Shown: positions 27,064 to 37,275, numbered from the stretch's first letter. The stretch is 64,000 nt of DNA from Cupriavidus sp. P-10 (GCF_003402535.2 NZ_AP025171.1:248001-312000); one strand, 5' to 3'. The notes: generated by a model from the letters alone, not told the origin. A program made the numbers and translations.

Positions 27064-28311
27064 ATGGGTTTCGGTCAAGGGGTAAGCGGCCTGAATGCCG
27101 CCGCGTCCAATCTCGATGTGATCGGCAACAACATCGCCAACGCCAACACGGTTGGCTACAAGCAGTCCGCGGCGCAGTTCGCCGACATCTATGCCGGTAC
27201 CAAGATCGGCCTGGGCGTGCGCGTGAACTCGGTGGTGCAGTCGTTCAACCAGGGCAATATCGAGGCTTCGGGGCGCTCGCTTGACGTTGCCATCACCAAT
27301 GGCAACGGCTTCTTCCGCATGACCAGCCCGGATGGCGCGATCTACTACTCGCGCAACGGCCAGTTCCAGCGCCAGGACGACGGGCGCCTCACCAATATGC
27401 AGGGCCTGCAGGTGACGGGCTATCCGGCGGGCGTGACCGGCGGCGCGGGCGTGCAGCCGCAGCCGCTGACGATCAGCAATGCGCAGATGGAGCCGCAGGC
27501 AACCAGTCGCATTACCGCCAAGTTCCAGCTGGACTCGCGCGCCACCGTGCCGGGCACCGCCTTCGCCAGCTCGGCCGGCAACCCGCCGACCAGCAACATG
27601 TTCAACTACAGCACGGCGATCAACGTCTATGACTCGCTGGGCAACAAGCAGCAGATGATGGCGTACTTCGCCAAGGTGCCGGATGCCACCCCGCCGGCCA
27701 CTACGCCGCCGACCGTCCCGGGCGGCACCGACTGGAAGATGTACGTGACCGACGTCAACGGCAACATGGTCGGCGGCGCGCCGGTCACGCTGGCCTTCGA
27801 CAACGCGGGTGCCATGCAGTCGCCGGCAGCCGGCGCGATCTCGCTGACGCAGCCTGCCGCCAACGGCGCACAGGCACTGAACATGGCGCTGGACCTGACC
27901 GGCACCACCCAGTTCGGCGCCGACAACGACGTCAAGCAGCTGAGCCAGAACGGCTACACCTCGGGCAGCCTGCTGGGCTACACGGTGAACTCGGACGGCA
28001 CCATCACCGGCAGCTACTCCAACGAACAGAGCAAGCCGCTGGGCCAGATCGTGATGGCCGGGTTCGGCAACGTCGAGGGCCTGAAGCCGGAAGGCGACAA
28101 CGTGTGGTCGGCCACCGGCGCGTCCGGCGAGGCGCTGCTGGGCGTGGCCGGCGGCAGCATGGGCACGCTGCGCTCGAACGCGGTGGAAGCGTCCAACGTC
28201 GACCTGTCGGGCCAGCTGGTCAACCTGATCGTCGCGCAGCGCAACTACCAGGCCAACGCGCAGACCATCAAGGCGCAGGACACGGTCATGCAGACCCTGG
28301 TCAACCTGTGA
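27064..28311 (+). CDS. flgE: Flagellar hook protein FlgE
   Basis: 415 aa. N-terminal motif GVSGLNAAASNLDVIGNNIA and ANTVGYK, central D1/D2 domains (SPDGAIYYSRNGQFQRQDDG), and the C-terminal GQLVNLIVAQRNYQANAQTI with LVNL end mark the hook subunit. The start ATG 27064 has AAGGAAG upstream. Length is within the usual 390-430 aa range. Confidence 0.97.
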   Translation: MGFGQGVSGLNAAASNLDVIGNNIANANTVGYKQSAAQFADIYAGTKIGLGVRVNSVVQSFNQGNIEASGRSLDVAITNGNGFFRMTSPDGAIYYSRNGQFQRQDDGRLTNMQGLQVTGYPAGVTGGAGVQPQPLTISNAQMEPQATSRITAKFQLDSRATVPGTAFASSAGNPPTSNMFNYSTAINVYDSLGNKQQMMAYFAKVPDATPPATTPPTVPGGTDWKMYVTDVNGNMVGGAPVTLAFDNAGAMQSPAAGAISLTQPAANGAQALNMALDLTGTTQFGADNDVKQLSQNGYTSGSLLGYTVNSDGTITGSYSNEQSKPLGQIVMAGFGNVEGLKPEGDNVWSATGASGEALLGVAGGSMGTLRSNAVEASNVDLSGQLVNLIVAQRNYQANAQTIKAQDTVMQTLVNL

Positions 28312-28337
28312 TTGCCAAGCTGAGCTGAGCCGCCGCC

Positions 28338-29081
28338 ATGGACCGCATGATCTACACCGCCCTGTCGGGCGCCAAGCAGATACTCGACCAGCAAGCGGCG
28401 GTATCGAACAACCTGGCCAACGTGTCGACGCCGGGCTTCCGCGCGCAGGTCAACCTGTATCGCGCGGTGCCGGTGGTCGGCGCCGAGGCCGGCACGCGTG
28501 CCTTTACGCTGGCGTCCACGCCGGGCGCGGACATGCGCGCCGGCCCGCTCACCTACACCGGCCGCGCGCTCGACGTGGCGCTGCAGGGCAACGGCTGGCT
28601 GGTGGTGCAGGCGCCGGACGGCACCGAGGCCTATACCCGTGCCGGCGCGCTGCAGGTGGCGCAGGATGGCCAGGTGCAGACCCAGTCAGGCCTGCCGGTG
28701 ATGGGCGACGGCGGCCCGCTGGCGGTGCCGCCGGGCTCGCAGGTCACCATCGGCACGGATGGCACGATCACTGCGCGCGGACCGGGCGAAGCATCGGCTG
28801 GCCTTGCCCAGGTAGGCAAGCTGCGCGTGGTCAACCCGCCCAACGATGCCATCGCACGCGGTGATGACGGCCTGTTCCGCCTGCGCCCGGGCGCGCAGCC
28901 GCTGGAGGCCGACCCCACCGTGCGCGTGGTCTCGGGCGCGCTCGAAGGCAGCAACGTCAACCCGACCGAAGCCATGGTCGAGATGATCGCCAACGCGCGC
29001 CGCTTCGAGATGCAGATGAAGATGATCCAGGGCGTGGACGGCAACGAGCAGCGCGCCAACCAGCTGCTGTCGACCAACTGA
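28338..29081 (+). CDS. flgF: Flagellar rod protein FlgF
   Basis: 247 aa. Starts MDRMIYTALSGAKQILDQQA and has the family [15 protein letters not shown] motif. The C-terminus ends GSNVNPTEAMVEMIANARRF with QLLSTN. FlgF is a proximal rod subunit. It lies 26 nt after flgE. Confidence 0.96.
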   Translation: MDRMIYTALSGAKQILDQQAAVSNNLANVSTPGFRAQVNLYRAVPVVGAEAGTRAFTLASTPGADMRAGPLTYTGRALDVALQGNGWLVVQAPDGTEAYTRAGALQVAQDGQVQTQSGLPVMGDGGPLAVPPGSQVTIGTDGTITARGPGEASAGLAQVGKLRVVNPPNDAIARGDDGLFRLRPGAQPLEADPTVRVVSGALEGSNVNPTEAMVEMIANARRFEMQMKMIQGVDGNEQRANQLLSTN

Positions 29082-29174
29082 CGCCGCGGCAACACTGAAC
29101 CCGGAGCGCGGCGCGCCGATTGCGGGCGCGCCCTCGCTCCAGCTCCCAGCTAAAGATTCCCAGCAAGGACCACC

Positions 29175-29960
29175 ATGATCCGCTCTCTCTGGATTGCCAA
29201 GACCGGCCTCGATGCGCAGCAGACGCAGATGGACGTGATCTCGAACAACCTGGCCAACGTGTCGACCAACGGCTTCAAGCGTGGCCGCGCGGTGTTCGAG
29301 GAACTGATGTACCAGACCATCCGCCAGCCCGGCGCGCTGTCGTCGGACCAGACCACGCTGCCCTCGGGCATGCAGCTGGGCACCGGCGTGCGCCCGGTCG
29401 CGACCGAACGCATCCACACCCAGGGCAATCCGCAGCAGACCGGCAACAACAAGGACGTGGCCATCATCGGCCAGGGCTTCTTCCAGGTGGCGCTGCCTGA
29501 CGGCACCACCGCCTATACGCGCGACGGCTCGTTCCAGGTGGACCAGAACGGCCAGCTGGTGACCTCCAGCGGTTTTGTGAGCCAGCCCGCCATCACCATC
29601 CCGGCCAACACGCTGTCGCTGACGGTCGCGCGCGACGGCACGGTGTCGGTGACGCAGCCGGGTTCGAGCGCCAACGTGCAGGTCGGCCAGCTGCAGCTCG
29701 CCACCTTCATGAACCCGGCCGGCCTGGAAAGCATGGGCGAGAACCTCTATGTGCAGACCGATGCGTCTGGCGCGCCCAATACCACCGTGCCGGGCCTGAA
29801 CGGCGCCGGCGTGCTGCAGCAGAACTATGTGGAAGCGTCCAACGTCAACGTGGTGGAAGAGCTGGTCAGCATGATCCAGACCCAGCGCGCGTACGAGATC
29901 AACAGCAAGGCAGTGCAGACGTCCGACCAGATGCTGCAGCGCCTGGCCCAGATGGGTTGA
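29175..29960 (+). CDS. flgG: Flagellar distal rod protein FlgG
   Basis: 261 aa, the characteristic FlgG length. Starts [20 protein letters not shown] and has [20 protein letters not shown]. The body shows [20 protein letters not shown], and the C-terminus reads [20 protein letters not shown]. Distal rod subunit. A 93-nt gap separates it from flgF. Confidence 0.98.
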   Translation: MIRSLWIAKTGLDAQQTQMDVISNNLANVSTNGFKRGRAVFEELMYQTIRQPGALSSDQTTLPSGMQLGTGVRPVATERIHTQGNPQQTGNNKDVAIIGQGFFQVALPDGTTAYTRDGSFQVDQNGQLVTSSGFVSQPAITIPANTLSLTVARDGTVSVTQPGSSANVQVGQLQLATFMNPAGLESMGENLYVQTDASGAPNTTVPGLNGAGVLQQNYVEASNVNVVEELVSMIQTQRAYEINSKAVQTSDQMLQRLAQMG

Positions 29961-29971
29961 GGGTAATGGAC

Positions 29972-30670
29972 ATGGCCACCTTGCTTTCCCGCCTGGGCGC
30001 GCGTGCGCTGGTTTGCCTGGCCGGCGTGGCAATGCTGGCCACGAGCGGCTGCGCGCTGGTGCCGCGCGAGCCGCTGGTGCAACTGCCCACCACCGCGCGT
30101 GCCGAGCCGCGCCCGGTCGGGCCGGCCTCCGGCTCCATCTACCAGTCGTCGTATGCCGGCAACCCGCTGTTCGAGGACCGCCGCCCGCGCAACGTGGGCG
30201 ACATCCTGACGATCGTCATTACCGAGAACGTCAACGCCAGCAAGAACTCCGGCACCAATACCAGCCGCAGCGGCAACACCACGCTGGCGTTCGACGCCGT
30301 GCCGCGCGCGCTGGGCGGCCTGTTCGGCACCAGCCAGAACGCCGACATCAACGGCGCCAACAGCATGAAGGCCAGCGGCGGCGCCAGCGCGGCCAATACC
30401 TTCAACGGCACCATCACCGTGACCGTGCTGGAGGTACTGCAGAACGGCAACCTGGTGGTCTCCGGCGAAAAGCAGATGGCCATCAACCAGGGCGCCGAAT
30501 TCATCCGCTTCTCGGGCGTGGTCAATCCGCGCACCGTGACCGGCGACAACGCCGTGCTGTCCACGCAGGTGGCCGACGCGCGCATCGAATACACCGCCAA
30601 GGGCGTGATCGACGAAGCGCAGAACATGGGCTGGCTGCAGCGCTTCTTCCTCAATGTCTCACCGTTCTGA
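29972..30670 (+). CDS. flgH: Flagellar L-ring lipoprotein FlgH
   Basis: 232 aa from ATG 29972, which has GAGG at 29959-29962 at good spacing; ATG 29966 is also possible. A lipoprotein signal ends at LATSGC. The L-ring body is clear: [40 protein letters not shown], and the C-terminal [20 protein letters not shown]. It forms the outer-membrane L-ring. Confidence 0.96.
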   Translation: MATLLSRLGARALVCLAGVAMLATSGCALVPREPLVQLPTTARAEPRPVGPASGSIYQSSYAGNPLFEDRRPRNVGDILTIVITENVNASKNSGTNTSRSGNTTLAFDAVPRALGGLFGTSQNADINGANSMKASGGASAANTFNGTITVTVLEVLQNGNLVVSGEKQMAINQGAEFIRFSGVVNPRTVTGDNAVLSTQVADARIEYTAKGVIDEAQNMGWLQRFFLNVSPF

Positions 30671-30677
30671 CCGCGCC

Positions 30678-31823
30678 ATGTCCGCTTCCATGCTCGCCTA
30701 TTTTCTGTCACGCCTGCTGCGCGTGAGCGTGATCAGCCTGGCGCTGGGGGTGGCCTTCGGCGCCTTCGCCACCGTCGCCAAGGCCGAGCGCCTGAAGAAC
30801 CTGGCTGCCTTCCAGGGCGTGCGCGACAACCCGCTGGTGGGCTACGGCCTGGTGGTCGGCCTGGACAACACCGGCGACCAGACCATGCAGACGCCGTTCA
30901 CCACGCAGAGCCTGACCAACATGCTCTCGCAGCTGGGGATCACGCTGCCGGCCGGCAAGAACATGCAGCTCAAGAACGTGGCCGCGGTGATGGTCACGGC
31001 CACGCTGCCGCCGTTCGCGCAGCCGGGCAGCCAGCTTGACGTAGTGGTGTCGTCGATGGGCAATGCCAAGAGCCTGCGCGGCGGCACGCTGCTGATGACG
31101 CCGCTCAAGGGCGCCGACGGGCAGGTCTATGCTATCGCGCAGGGCAACATGCTGGTGGGCGGCGCGGGCGCGTCGGCCAACGGCAGCAAGGTGCAGATCA
31201 ACCAGCTGGCGGTGGGCCGTATCGCCAACGGCGCCATCGTCGAGCGCGCGGTCGCGCCGTTCCAGCCGGACGGCGGCGTGCTAAACCTGGAGCTGAAGGA
31301 AACCGATTTCGGCACCGCCGAGCGCGTGGTCGAAGCCATCAACCGTTCCATGGGCGGCGGCGTTGCCGCCGCGCTGGACGGCCGCACGGTGCAGGTACGC
31401 GCGCCGGCCGCGTCGAGCGCGCGCGTTGCCTTCCTGGCCCGCATCGAGAATATCGACGTGACGCCGGCCAAGGCCGCGGCCAAGGTGATCCTGAACGCCC
31501 GCACCGGGTCGATCGTGATGAACCAGGCGGTAACGGTGGAAGACTGCGCGGTCGCGCACGGCAACCTGTCGGTGGTGATCAATACGCAACCGGTGATCAG
31601 CCAGCCCGCGCCCTTCAGCGAGGGCCGCACCGTGGTCGCGCCCGTTTCGCAGATCGACATGAAGCAGCAGGGCGGATCGCTGCAGGTGGTCAAGGCGGGC
31701 GCCTCGCTGGCCGCAGTGGTGAAGGGCCTGAACGCGCTGGGCGCGACCCCCGCCGACCTGCAGACCATCCTGGAAGCCATGCGCGCCGCCGGTGCGCTGC
31801 GCGCCGAGCTGGAAGTGATCTGA
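30678..31823 (+). CDS. flgI: Flagellar P-ring protein FlgI
   Basis: 381 aa. A signal peptide is visible ([19 protein letters not shown], cleavage near VAKA-ERLKN). The mature part opens [20 protein letters not shown], with [18 protein letters not shown], and ends [20 protein letters not shown]. The first start after the flgH stop is ATG 30678; a start at 30654 would lie inside flgH. The P-ring surrounds the rod in the peptidoglycan layer and needs FlgA. Confidence 0.97.
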   Translation: MSASMLAYFLSRLLRVSVISLALGVAFGAFATVAKAERLKNLAAFQGVRDNPLVGYGLVVGLDNTGDQTMQTPFTTQSLTNMLSQLGITLPAGKNMQLKNVAAVMVTATLPPFAQPGSQLDVVVSSMGNAKSLRGGTLLMTPLKGADGQVYAIAQGNMLVGGAGASANGSKVQINQLAVGRIANGAIVERAVAPFQPDGGVLNLELKETDFGTAERVVEAINRSMGGGVAAALDGRTVQVRAPAASSARVAFLARIENIDVTPAKAAAKVILNARTGSIVMNQAVTVEDCAVAHGNLSVVINTQPVISQPAPFSEGRTVVAPVSQIDMKQQGGSLQVVKAGASLAAVVKGLNALGATPADLQTILEAMRAAGALRAELEVI

Positions 31824-31825
31824 CC

Positions 31826-32863
31826 ATGAGCGCGTCCATGCCACCGCAGGCCGCGGACCTGACGCAGCGCTTCGCGCTCGACACGCAGGGCTTCGAGGCG
31901 CTCAAGCACAGCGCGCGCAACGGTGCCGACGCGGCCACCTTGCAGGCGGCCGCAAAGCAGTTCGAGGCGGTGTTCACGCAGATGGTGCTCAAGAGCATGC
32001 GCAATGCCACGCCGCAGGACGGCCTCTTCGACAACGAGCAGAGCAAGCTCTATATGTCGATGATGGACCAGCAGCTCGCGCAGCAGATGTCGTCGCGCGG
32101 CATCGGGCTGGCCGAAGTGATGGTGCGCCAGCTGGCGCGTGCCGCGGGCACGCCGATGCCGGCGGGCATGAATGCGATGACGCCGGCCGAGTCCGGCTGC
32201 GCCGCCGATGCCGAGATGGCGCGGCTGCTCGACAGCCGCGGCGCCGCGTCTGCCGAAGGCAATGAACCTGCGGACCTGCCTGCGGTCGGCACGGTGGTGC
32301 CGGGACAGAACTGGAATCCCACCGCGGGCTTGCGCCAGTACCAGTCGCAGTTCTACGGCGACCGTGGCCAGGGCGGCGAGGCGCTCGGCCCGCTGCCGGC
32401 CGACGCGCCCGCCCACGTCAGCGCCTTCGTCGCGCGCATGGCGGCGCCGGCCGAAGCCGCTTCCCGTGCTTCAGGCGTTCCGGCGCGGCTGATCGTCGGC
32501 CAGGCGGCGCTTGAATCGGGCTGGGGCCAGCGCGAGATCCTGCATGCCGATGGCTCGACCACGTTCAACGTGTTCGGCATCAAGGCCGGATCGAGCTGGA
32601 AGGGCCGCGTGGCGGAGATCACCACCACCGAGTACGTCGATGGCCAGCCGCAGAAGGTGAAGGCGAAGTTCCGCGCCTATGGATCGTATGACGAAGCCTG
32701 CGCGGACTACGCGCGGCTGCTGACCAACAATCCGCGCTACGCGGGCGTGGTGAGCGCGGGATCGGCCGAGGAGGCCGCGCACGGGCTGCAGCGGGCGGGG
32801 TATGCGACGGATCCGTCGTACGGGCACAAGCTGGTGAAGATCATGAAGAAGGTGGCGGTCTGA
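31826..32863 (+). CDS. flgJ: Flagellar rod-cap peptidoglycan hydrolase FlgJ
   Basis: 345 aa with two domains, as in beta- and gamma-proteobacteria. The N-terminal rod-binding part (~20-110) has AAKQFEAVFTQMVLKSMRNA and SKLYMSMMDQQLAQQMS. The C-terminal glucosaminidase part (~200-345) has AALESGWGQREI with the catalytic Glu, and FNVFGIKAGSSWKG. It opens a hole in peptidoglycan for the rod. It is 2 nt from flgI. A long hairpin follows the stop. Confidence 0.96.
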   Translation: MSASMPPQAADLTQRFALDTQGFEALKHSARNGADAATLQAAAKQFEAVFTQMVLKSMRNATPQDGLFDNEQSKLYMSMMDQQLAQQMSSRGIGLAEVMVRQLARAAGTPMPAGMNAMTPAESGCAADAEMARLLDSRGAASAEGNEPADLPAVGTVVPGQNWNPTAGLRQYQSQFYGDRGQGGEALGPLPADAPAHVSAFVARMAAPAEAASRASGVPARLIVGQAALESGWGQREILHADGSTTFNVFGIKAGSSWKGRVAEITTTEYVDGQPQKVKAKFRAYGSYDEACADYARLLTNNPRYAGVVSAGSAEEAAHGLQRAGYATDPSYGHKLVKIMKKVAV

Positions 32864-32900
32864 GGCGCTCAGCGTGGCATCCGCCATAGCTGACAGCGCC
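32864..32900 (+). terminator. Hairpin directly after flgJ
   Basis: Starting at the base after the flgJ stop, GGCGCT-CAGC-TGGC (32864-32878) pairs with GCCA-GCTG-AGCGCC (32883-32900), with a 4-nt loop and small bulges. No T-tract follows. It probably limits read-through from the flgB-J operon into flgKL, which has its own sigma-28 promoter. Confidence 0.55.
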
Positions 32901-32914
32901 AGAACCAGAACCAG

Positions 32915-32946
32915 GCTCCCCTCTCCCGCAAGCGGGAGAGGGGAGC
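32915..32946. repeat. Perfect 15-bp inverted repeat
   Basis: GCTCCCCTCTCCCGC (32915-32929) pairs perfectly with GCGGGAGAGGGGAGC (32932-32946) across a 2-nt loop. Repeats of this CCCCTCTCCCGC type are common between genes in Burkholderiales (recalled knowledge, not checked here). It may add to termination after flgJ. Confidence 0.7.
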
Positions 32947-33010
32947 AAACCGCCGCAAGTTGTGCGGCATATGGACTCCAAGGCCGTGCGCCATCCACCG
33001 CACTTCAGCC

Positions 33011-33037
33011 TAAAGTCCCACCCCCAACAGCCGATAA
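33011..33037 (+). promoter_or_regulatory. Sigma-28 (FliA) promoter for flgKL
   Basis: TAAAGTCC (33011-33018), an 11-nt spacer, then GCCGATAA (33030-33037), a perfect -10 element for sigma-28. It is 65 nt upstream of flgK. This places flgKL under FliA control as late genes. Confidence 0.88.
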
Positions 33038-33101
33038 CTCCCACATCTACCACCGCCGCCCCAAGCTCGCGGCAGTCCAACGAATCCGGGGTCAGAGCAC
33101 A

Positions 33102-35027
33102 ATGTCTCTCTTCAGTATTGGTCTTTCCGGCCTGAACACCGCGCAGAACGCGCTGACGACGACCAGCCATAATTTCGCCAACTCGGCGACCGAAGGCTAT
33201 TCGCGCCAGAACACCATCGTGGCATCGGCCGGCGGCCAGTACACCAGCCAGGGCTTCTACGGTTTCGGCTCCAGCGCCACCACGGTGATCCGCGTCTATG
33301 ACGAGTTCCTGACCGGCCAGCTGCGCGGCGCCACCTCGGCCAGCGCCTCGCTGGCGGCCTACTCCGACCAGATCGCCCAGATCGACAACCTGCTCGCCGA
33401 CCAGAAGGGGGGCCTGGCGCCGCTGATGCAGAAGTTCTTTGCCGCGGTGCAGGCAGTAGCCGACACCCCGGCCGACCCCGCGGCGCGCCAGGGCATGCTG
33501 TCCGCCGGCCAGGCCCTGGTCGGCCAGGTCCGCTCCGCCAGCAACTACTTCAAGCAGCTGCAGTCCGGCGTCAACGAACAGGTCGGCACGGCAGTCACGC
33601 AAGTCAACGCCTACACCAGGCAGATCGCCGACCTGAACGAGGAAATCACGCGCATGAAGGCCGCTTCCGGCGGCCAGCCGCCCAACGACCTGCTCGACCA
33701 GCGCGACCAGGCCGTGGCCGAGCTGACCAAGCTGGTCGGCGCCAAGGTGGTGGTGCAGGACAGCGGCACCTACAACGTCTTCGCCGGCAACGGCCAGCCG
33801 CTGGTGATGGGCAACGATTCCTACGACCTGAAGGCAGTCGCCTCCGCCGCCGATCCCAACCGCACCGTAGTTGCCTACACCCTGCCCAACGGCAGCGTGT
33901 ACGAGAGCGAGCCCGGCGCGATTACCGGCGGCTCGCTGGGCGGCCTGCTGCAGTTCCGCACCGAGACCCTCGACGCCGCGCAAAGCGCGATCGGCCGCCT
34001 GTCGCTGGCGATCGGCCAGAGCTTCAATGCGCAGCACAAGCTGGGCATGGACCTGAACGGCGACATCGGGACCGACATGTTCAAGCTCGGCTCCGCCACC
34101 GTGCTGCCCAACGCCAACAACGCCGTCAAGACCACGGTTGCCACCGCCACCATCGACGATGCCTCGGCGCTGACTGCCAGCGACTACAAGCTGCAGTTCG
34201 ATGGCACCAACTACACGCTGACGCGCCTGTCGGACAACAAGCAGGTGAGCGCGCCAGTGCCGGGCACTCCCGCGCCTACCTATCCGCTGACCTTCAGCGC
34301 CGACGGCTTCAGCGTCTCGATCAACGCTGCCATGGGCGCCAACGACTCGTTCACGATCCAGCCGACGCGCAATGCCGCCACCGGCTTCGATATGGCGATC
34401 ACCGACCCCGCCAAGATCGCCGCGGCATCGCCGGCGCGCGCCGAGGCGGCCGCCACCAACAAGGGCAGCGCCACCGCCAGCCTGGGCAACGTCGCGCCGG
34501 GCTTCACGCCGATGACCGGCAAGATCACCGCCGTCTATACCGCGACCGGCTACGTGTTCAAGGATGCAGGGGGCACGGACCTGTCGCCGCAGCCCACGGG
34601 CGTGCCCAATGGCGGCAATACTGACTACAACATCGGCGGCCTGACCTTCAGCTTCGGCGGCACGCCCACGGTAGGCGATTCCTTCACGCTCGGCGGCAAC
34701 GCTGGCAGCGTCAAGGACAACGGCAACATGCTGAACCTGGCCAAGCTGCAGAACGCCAAGACCATCGGCGGGGTGTCCAGCTTCAGCGATGCCTACGCGC
34801 AGCTGGTCAACGACGTCGGGACGCGTGCCAAGTCGGTCAAGATCGCGTCGGCGTCGCAGGACAGCATCACCACGCAGATCAAGACCGCCCAGCAGTCGGT
34901 GTCGGGCGTCAACATGGACGAGGAAACCGTGTCGATGCTGCGCTTCCAGCAGCTCTACCAGGCCAACGCCCGCGTGATCCAGACAGCCACTTCGCTGTTC
35001 GACACGATCATCGGTATCGGCATGTAA
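33102..35027 (+). CDS. flgK: Hook-filament junction protein FlgK
   Basis: 641 aa. Starts MSLFSIGLSGLNTAQNALTT and has HNFANSATEGYSRQN near the N-terminus and NLDEE-type C-terminal region (GVNMDEETVSMLRFQQLYQA, NARVIQTATSLFD). FlgK (HAP1) joins hook and filament and is exported with the FlgN chaperone. The start at 33102 fits the family. A sigma-28 promoter is upstream. Confidence 0.96.
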   Translation: MSLFSIGLSGLNTAQNALTTTSHNFANSATEGYSRQNTIVASAGGQYTSQGFYGFGSSATTVIRVYDEFLTGQLRGATSASASLAAYSDQIAQIDNLLADQKGGLAPLMQKFFAAVQAVADTPADPAARQGMLSAGQALVGQVRSASNYFKQLQSGVNEQVGTAVTQVNAYTRQIADLNEEITRMKAASGGQPPNDLLDQRDQAVAELTKLVGAKVVVQDSGTYNVFAGNGQPLVMGNDSYDLKAVASAADPNRTVVAYTLPNGSVYESEPGAITGGSLGGLLQFRTETLDAAQSAIGRLSLAIGQSFNAQHKLGMDLNGDIGTDMFKLGSATVLPNANNAVKTTVATATIDDASALTASDYKLQFDGTNYTLTRLSDNKQVSAPVPGTPAPTYPLTFSADGFSVSINAAMGANDSFTIQPTRNAATGFDMAITDPAKIAAASPARAEAAATNKGSATASLGNVAPGFTPMTGKITAVYTATGYVFKDAGGTDLSPQPTGVPNGGNTDYNIGGLTFSFGGTPTVGDSFTLGGNAGSVKDNGNMLNLAKLQNAKTIGGVSSFSDAYAQLVNDVGTRAKSVKIASASQDSITTQIKTAQQSVSGVNMDEETVSMLRFQQLYQANARVIQTATSLFDTIIGIGM

Positions 35028-35068
35028 GCACCGCCGGCACGTCAACGAATCCGAATAGGCTATCCATC

Positions 35069-36295
35069 ATGCGCGTTGCAAGCTCCACCCTGTACCAGCA
35101 AGGCCTGGCGTCGATGAACCTCCAGCAGGGCTCGCTGCTGCATATCCAGCAACAGCTCGGCACGGGCCGCCGTGTTCTCACGCCGTCCGACGACCCGGTC
35201 GCCGCCACGCGCGCGCTCGGCGTCAGCCAGGCGCAAGCGGTCAACGGCCAGTACGCCACCTCGCGCAATCAGGCCAATATCTCGCTGGCGGCGGAAGAAA
35301 ACGCGCTGAACTCCGTGACCACCGTCACGCAGAACATCCAGACCCTGCTGGTGCAGTCAGGCAACGGCACCATGAGCGACGCCGACCGCGGCTCGCTCGC
35401 CACGGCGCTGGAAGGGCTGTACAACCAGCTGGTCGGCCTGGCCAATTCCGACGACGGCAACGGCCAGTTCCTGTTCGGCGGCACCCGCTCCGGCTCGGCG
35501 CCGTTCACGCAGGCCACCGGCGCCGGCAACTACGTCGGCGACACCAGCCAGCAACTGCTGCAGGTCGACGTCGCGCGCCAGATGTCCGCGGGCGACAACG
35601 GCCGCGACGTGTTCATGAGCGTCACCGGCGGCGCCGGCTACGTGGTCAAGGACAACAGCGCAAACACGGGCAGCGCCACGTTTGGCTCGGTCTCGATCAC
35701 CGACCCCAGCGACCCGCTGTACGGCAAATCGCTGCAGGTCAAGTTCCAGGCCAACGCCAGCGGCCAGATGGAATACAGCATCACCGACATGGACGCCCCG
35801 GCGCCCGCGCCGGTCCTGTCGGGCCCGACCGCCTACAATTCGCCGGCGCGGATCGAGGTCGGCGGCGTCACCTTCAACGTCACCGGCGAGCCCAAGGACG
35901 GCGACACGCTGACCATGGAGCCCGCCAAGGAAGCCGGCACCGACATGTTCGCCAACCTGCAGAACGTGATCGACACCCTTCGCCAGCCTACTTCCACCCC
36001 CGGCGACCAGGCCAAGCTGAGCAACGTGCTGTCCACGGCGACGCGCCAGTTCTCCAATTCACTGGATAACGTGCTGACGGTGCGTGCCTCGGTGGGTTCG
36101 CGGATGCAGGAACTGGATGCGCTGGACGACGTCGGCACCAACCGCGACCTGACGTATTCGCAGACGCTGTCTGGGCTGCAGGACCTGGATTATGCGGCGG
36201 CGATTACCGAGTACTACCAGCGCCAGACGGCGCTGCAGGGCGCGCAGCAATCGTTTATGCAAATTCAGGGGATGAATCTGTTCAAGTATCTGTGA
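35069..36295 (+). CDS. flgL: Hook-filament junction protein FlgL
   Basis: 408 aa. The N-terminus MRVASSTLYQQGLASMNLQQ and RRVLTPSDDPVAATRALGV, and the C-terminal DYAAAITEYYQRQTALQGAQ, match FlgL (HAP3), a flagellin-like junction protein. It follows flgK by 41 nt and is cotranscribed. It is the last structural flagellar gene in the window. Confidence 0.95.
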   Translation: MRVASSTLYQQGLASMNLQQGSLLHIQQQLGTGRRVLTPSDDPVAATRALGVSQAQAVNGQYATSRNQANISLAAEENALNSVTTVTQNIQTLLVQSGNGTMSDADRGSLATALEGLYNQLVGLANSDDGNGQFLFGGTRSGSAPFTQATGAGNYVGDTSQQLLQVDVARQMSAGDNGRDVFMSVTGGAGYVVKDNSANTGSATFGSVSITDPSDPLYGKSLQVKFQANASGQMEYSITDMDAPAPAPVLSGPTAYNSPARIEVGGVTFNVTGEPKDGDTLTMEPAKEAGTDMFANLQNVIDTLRQPTSTPGDQAKLSNVLSTATRQFSNSLDNVLTVRASVGSRMQELDALDDVGTNRDLTYSQTLSGLQDLDYAAAITEYYQRQTALQGAQQSFMQIQGMNLFKYL

Positions 36296-36300
36296 GCGCA

Positions 36301-36319
36301 GGCCGGCGGTCGGCCGGCC
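36301..36319 (+). terminator. GC hairpin after flgL
   Basis: GGCCGG (36301-36306) pairs with CCGGCC (36314-36319), a few bases after the flgL stop. It is followed by a moderately T-containing stretch (TGCTTTGTG). The rest of the 275-nt gap to 36571 has no gene; a TAATAT at 36532-36537 could be a -10 for the lipoprotein operon, without a clear -35. Confidence 0.4.
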
Positions 36320-36570
36320 GTGCTTTGTGCGACGGAAACAAAGCCTGAAACCCTCGCACCCTGGGAGTGAGAAGCGGCAGCGCCAGCTGCCCCCACCCGG
36401 CAATCTGCAGGGGCTTCCCCAATCCTCAGCTCCATTGCCGCAGAAGGTCGGGGCACACCTTCCTCCTCGTTCCACCCGGAATGGCTGCGCCGGCCATGCT
36501 GCCAGTCGCGGCACGGGCGGCACCGCGCCATAATATCGGCCGCGTCCCCACTGCAAACCAGGAGAAATCA

Positions 36571-37248
36571 GTGAAACAAACCAAGACTTGCTGCCTGCTC
36601 GCCATCGTTGCGGCGCTTGGCATGGCCGGTTGCGCCACCGAATCCTCGACCGCGTTGCCGGTCCAGAAGGTGGAAAGCGCCAGCCGCCCGTACAACGGCG
36701 TGCGCACGCCCATCGCGGTGGGCAAATTCGACAACCGCTCGAACTACATGCGTGGCGTTTTCTCGGACGGCATCGATCGCCTGAGCGGCCAGGCCAAGAC
36801 CAGCCTGGTCACCCACCTGCAGCAGACCAACCGCTTCAATGTGCTGGAGCGTGAAAACCTGGACGAGATCAGGCGCGAGGCAACGATCAAGAACCAGGCC
36901 CAGCGCCTGAAGGGGGCGGACTTTGTCGTCACCGGTGACATCACCGAGTTTGGCCGCAAGGAAGTCGGCGACGTGCAGCTCTTCGGCATCCTTGGCCGCG
37001 GCAAGTCCCAGGTGGCCTATGCCAAGGTCAACCTGAACATCATCAATATCTCGACGTCGGAAGTGGTTTATTCAACCCAGGGAGCGGGGGAATACACGCT
37101 GTCGAATCGCGAAGTGATCGGCTTTGGCGGCACCGCCAGCTATGACTCGACGCTGAACGGCAAGGTCATGGACCTGGCCATGCGCGAGGCCATCAACCAC
37201 CTGGTGGCGGCCATCGAGAGCGGGGCGTGGAACCCGGGTCAGAAGTAA
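36571..37248 (+). CDS. CsgG-family outer-membrane lipoprotein
   Basis: 225 aa from GTG 36571, which has AGGAGA 7-12 nt upstream. A lipoprotein signal ends LGMAGC. The mature part is a CsgG/HfaB-type domain: TPIAVGKFDNRSNYMRGVFS, TSLVTHLQQTNRFNVLERE, and GADFVVTGDITEFGRK. CsgG proteins form outer-membrane secretion pores for curli; many relatives serve other envelope functions. It is followed by two further lipoprotein genes of the DUF4810 and DUF799 types, a recurrent trio. Expected location: periplasmic face of the outer membrane. Confidence 0.85.
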   Translation: MKQTKTCCLLAIVAALGMAGCATESSTALPVQKVESASRPYNGVRTPIAVGKFDNRSNYMRGVFSDGIDRLSGQAKTSLVTHLQQTNRFNVLERENLDEIRREATIKNQAQRLKGADFVVTGDITEFGRKEVGDVQLFGILGRGKSQVAYAKVNLNIINISTSEVVYSTQGAGEYTLSNREVIGFGGTASYDSTLNGKVMDLAMREAINHLVAAIESGAWNPGQK

Positions 37249-37275
37249 CCCATTCCTTTCACCAAAAAGAGAACA

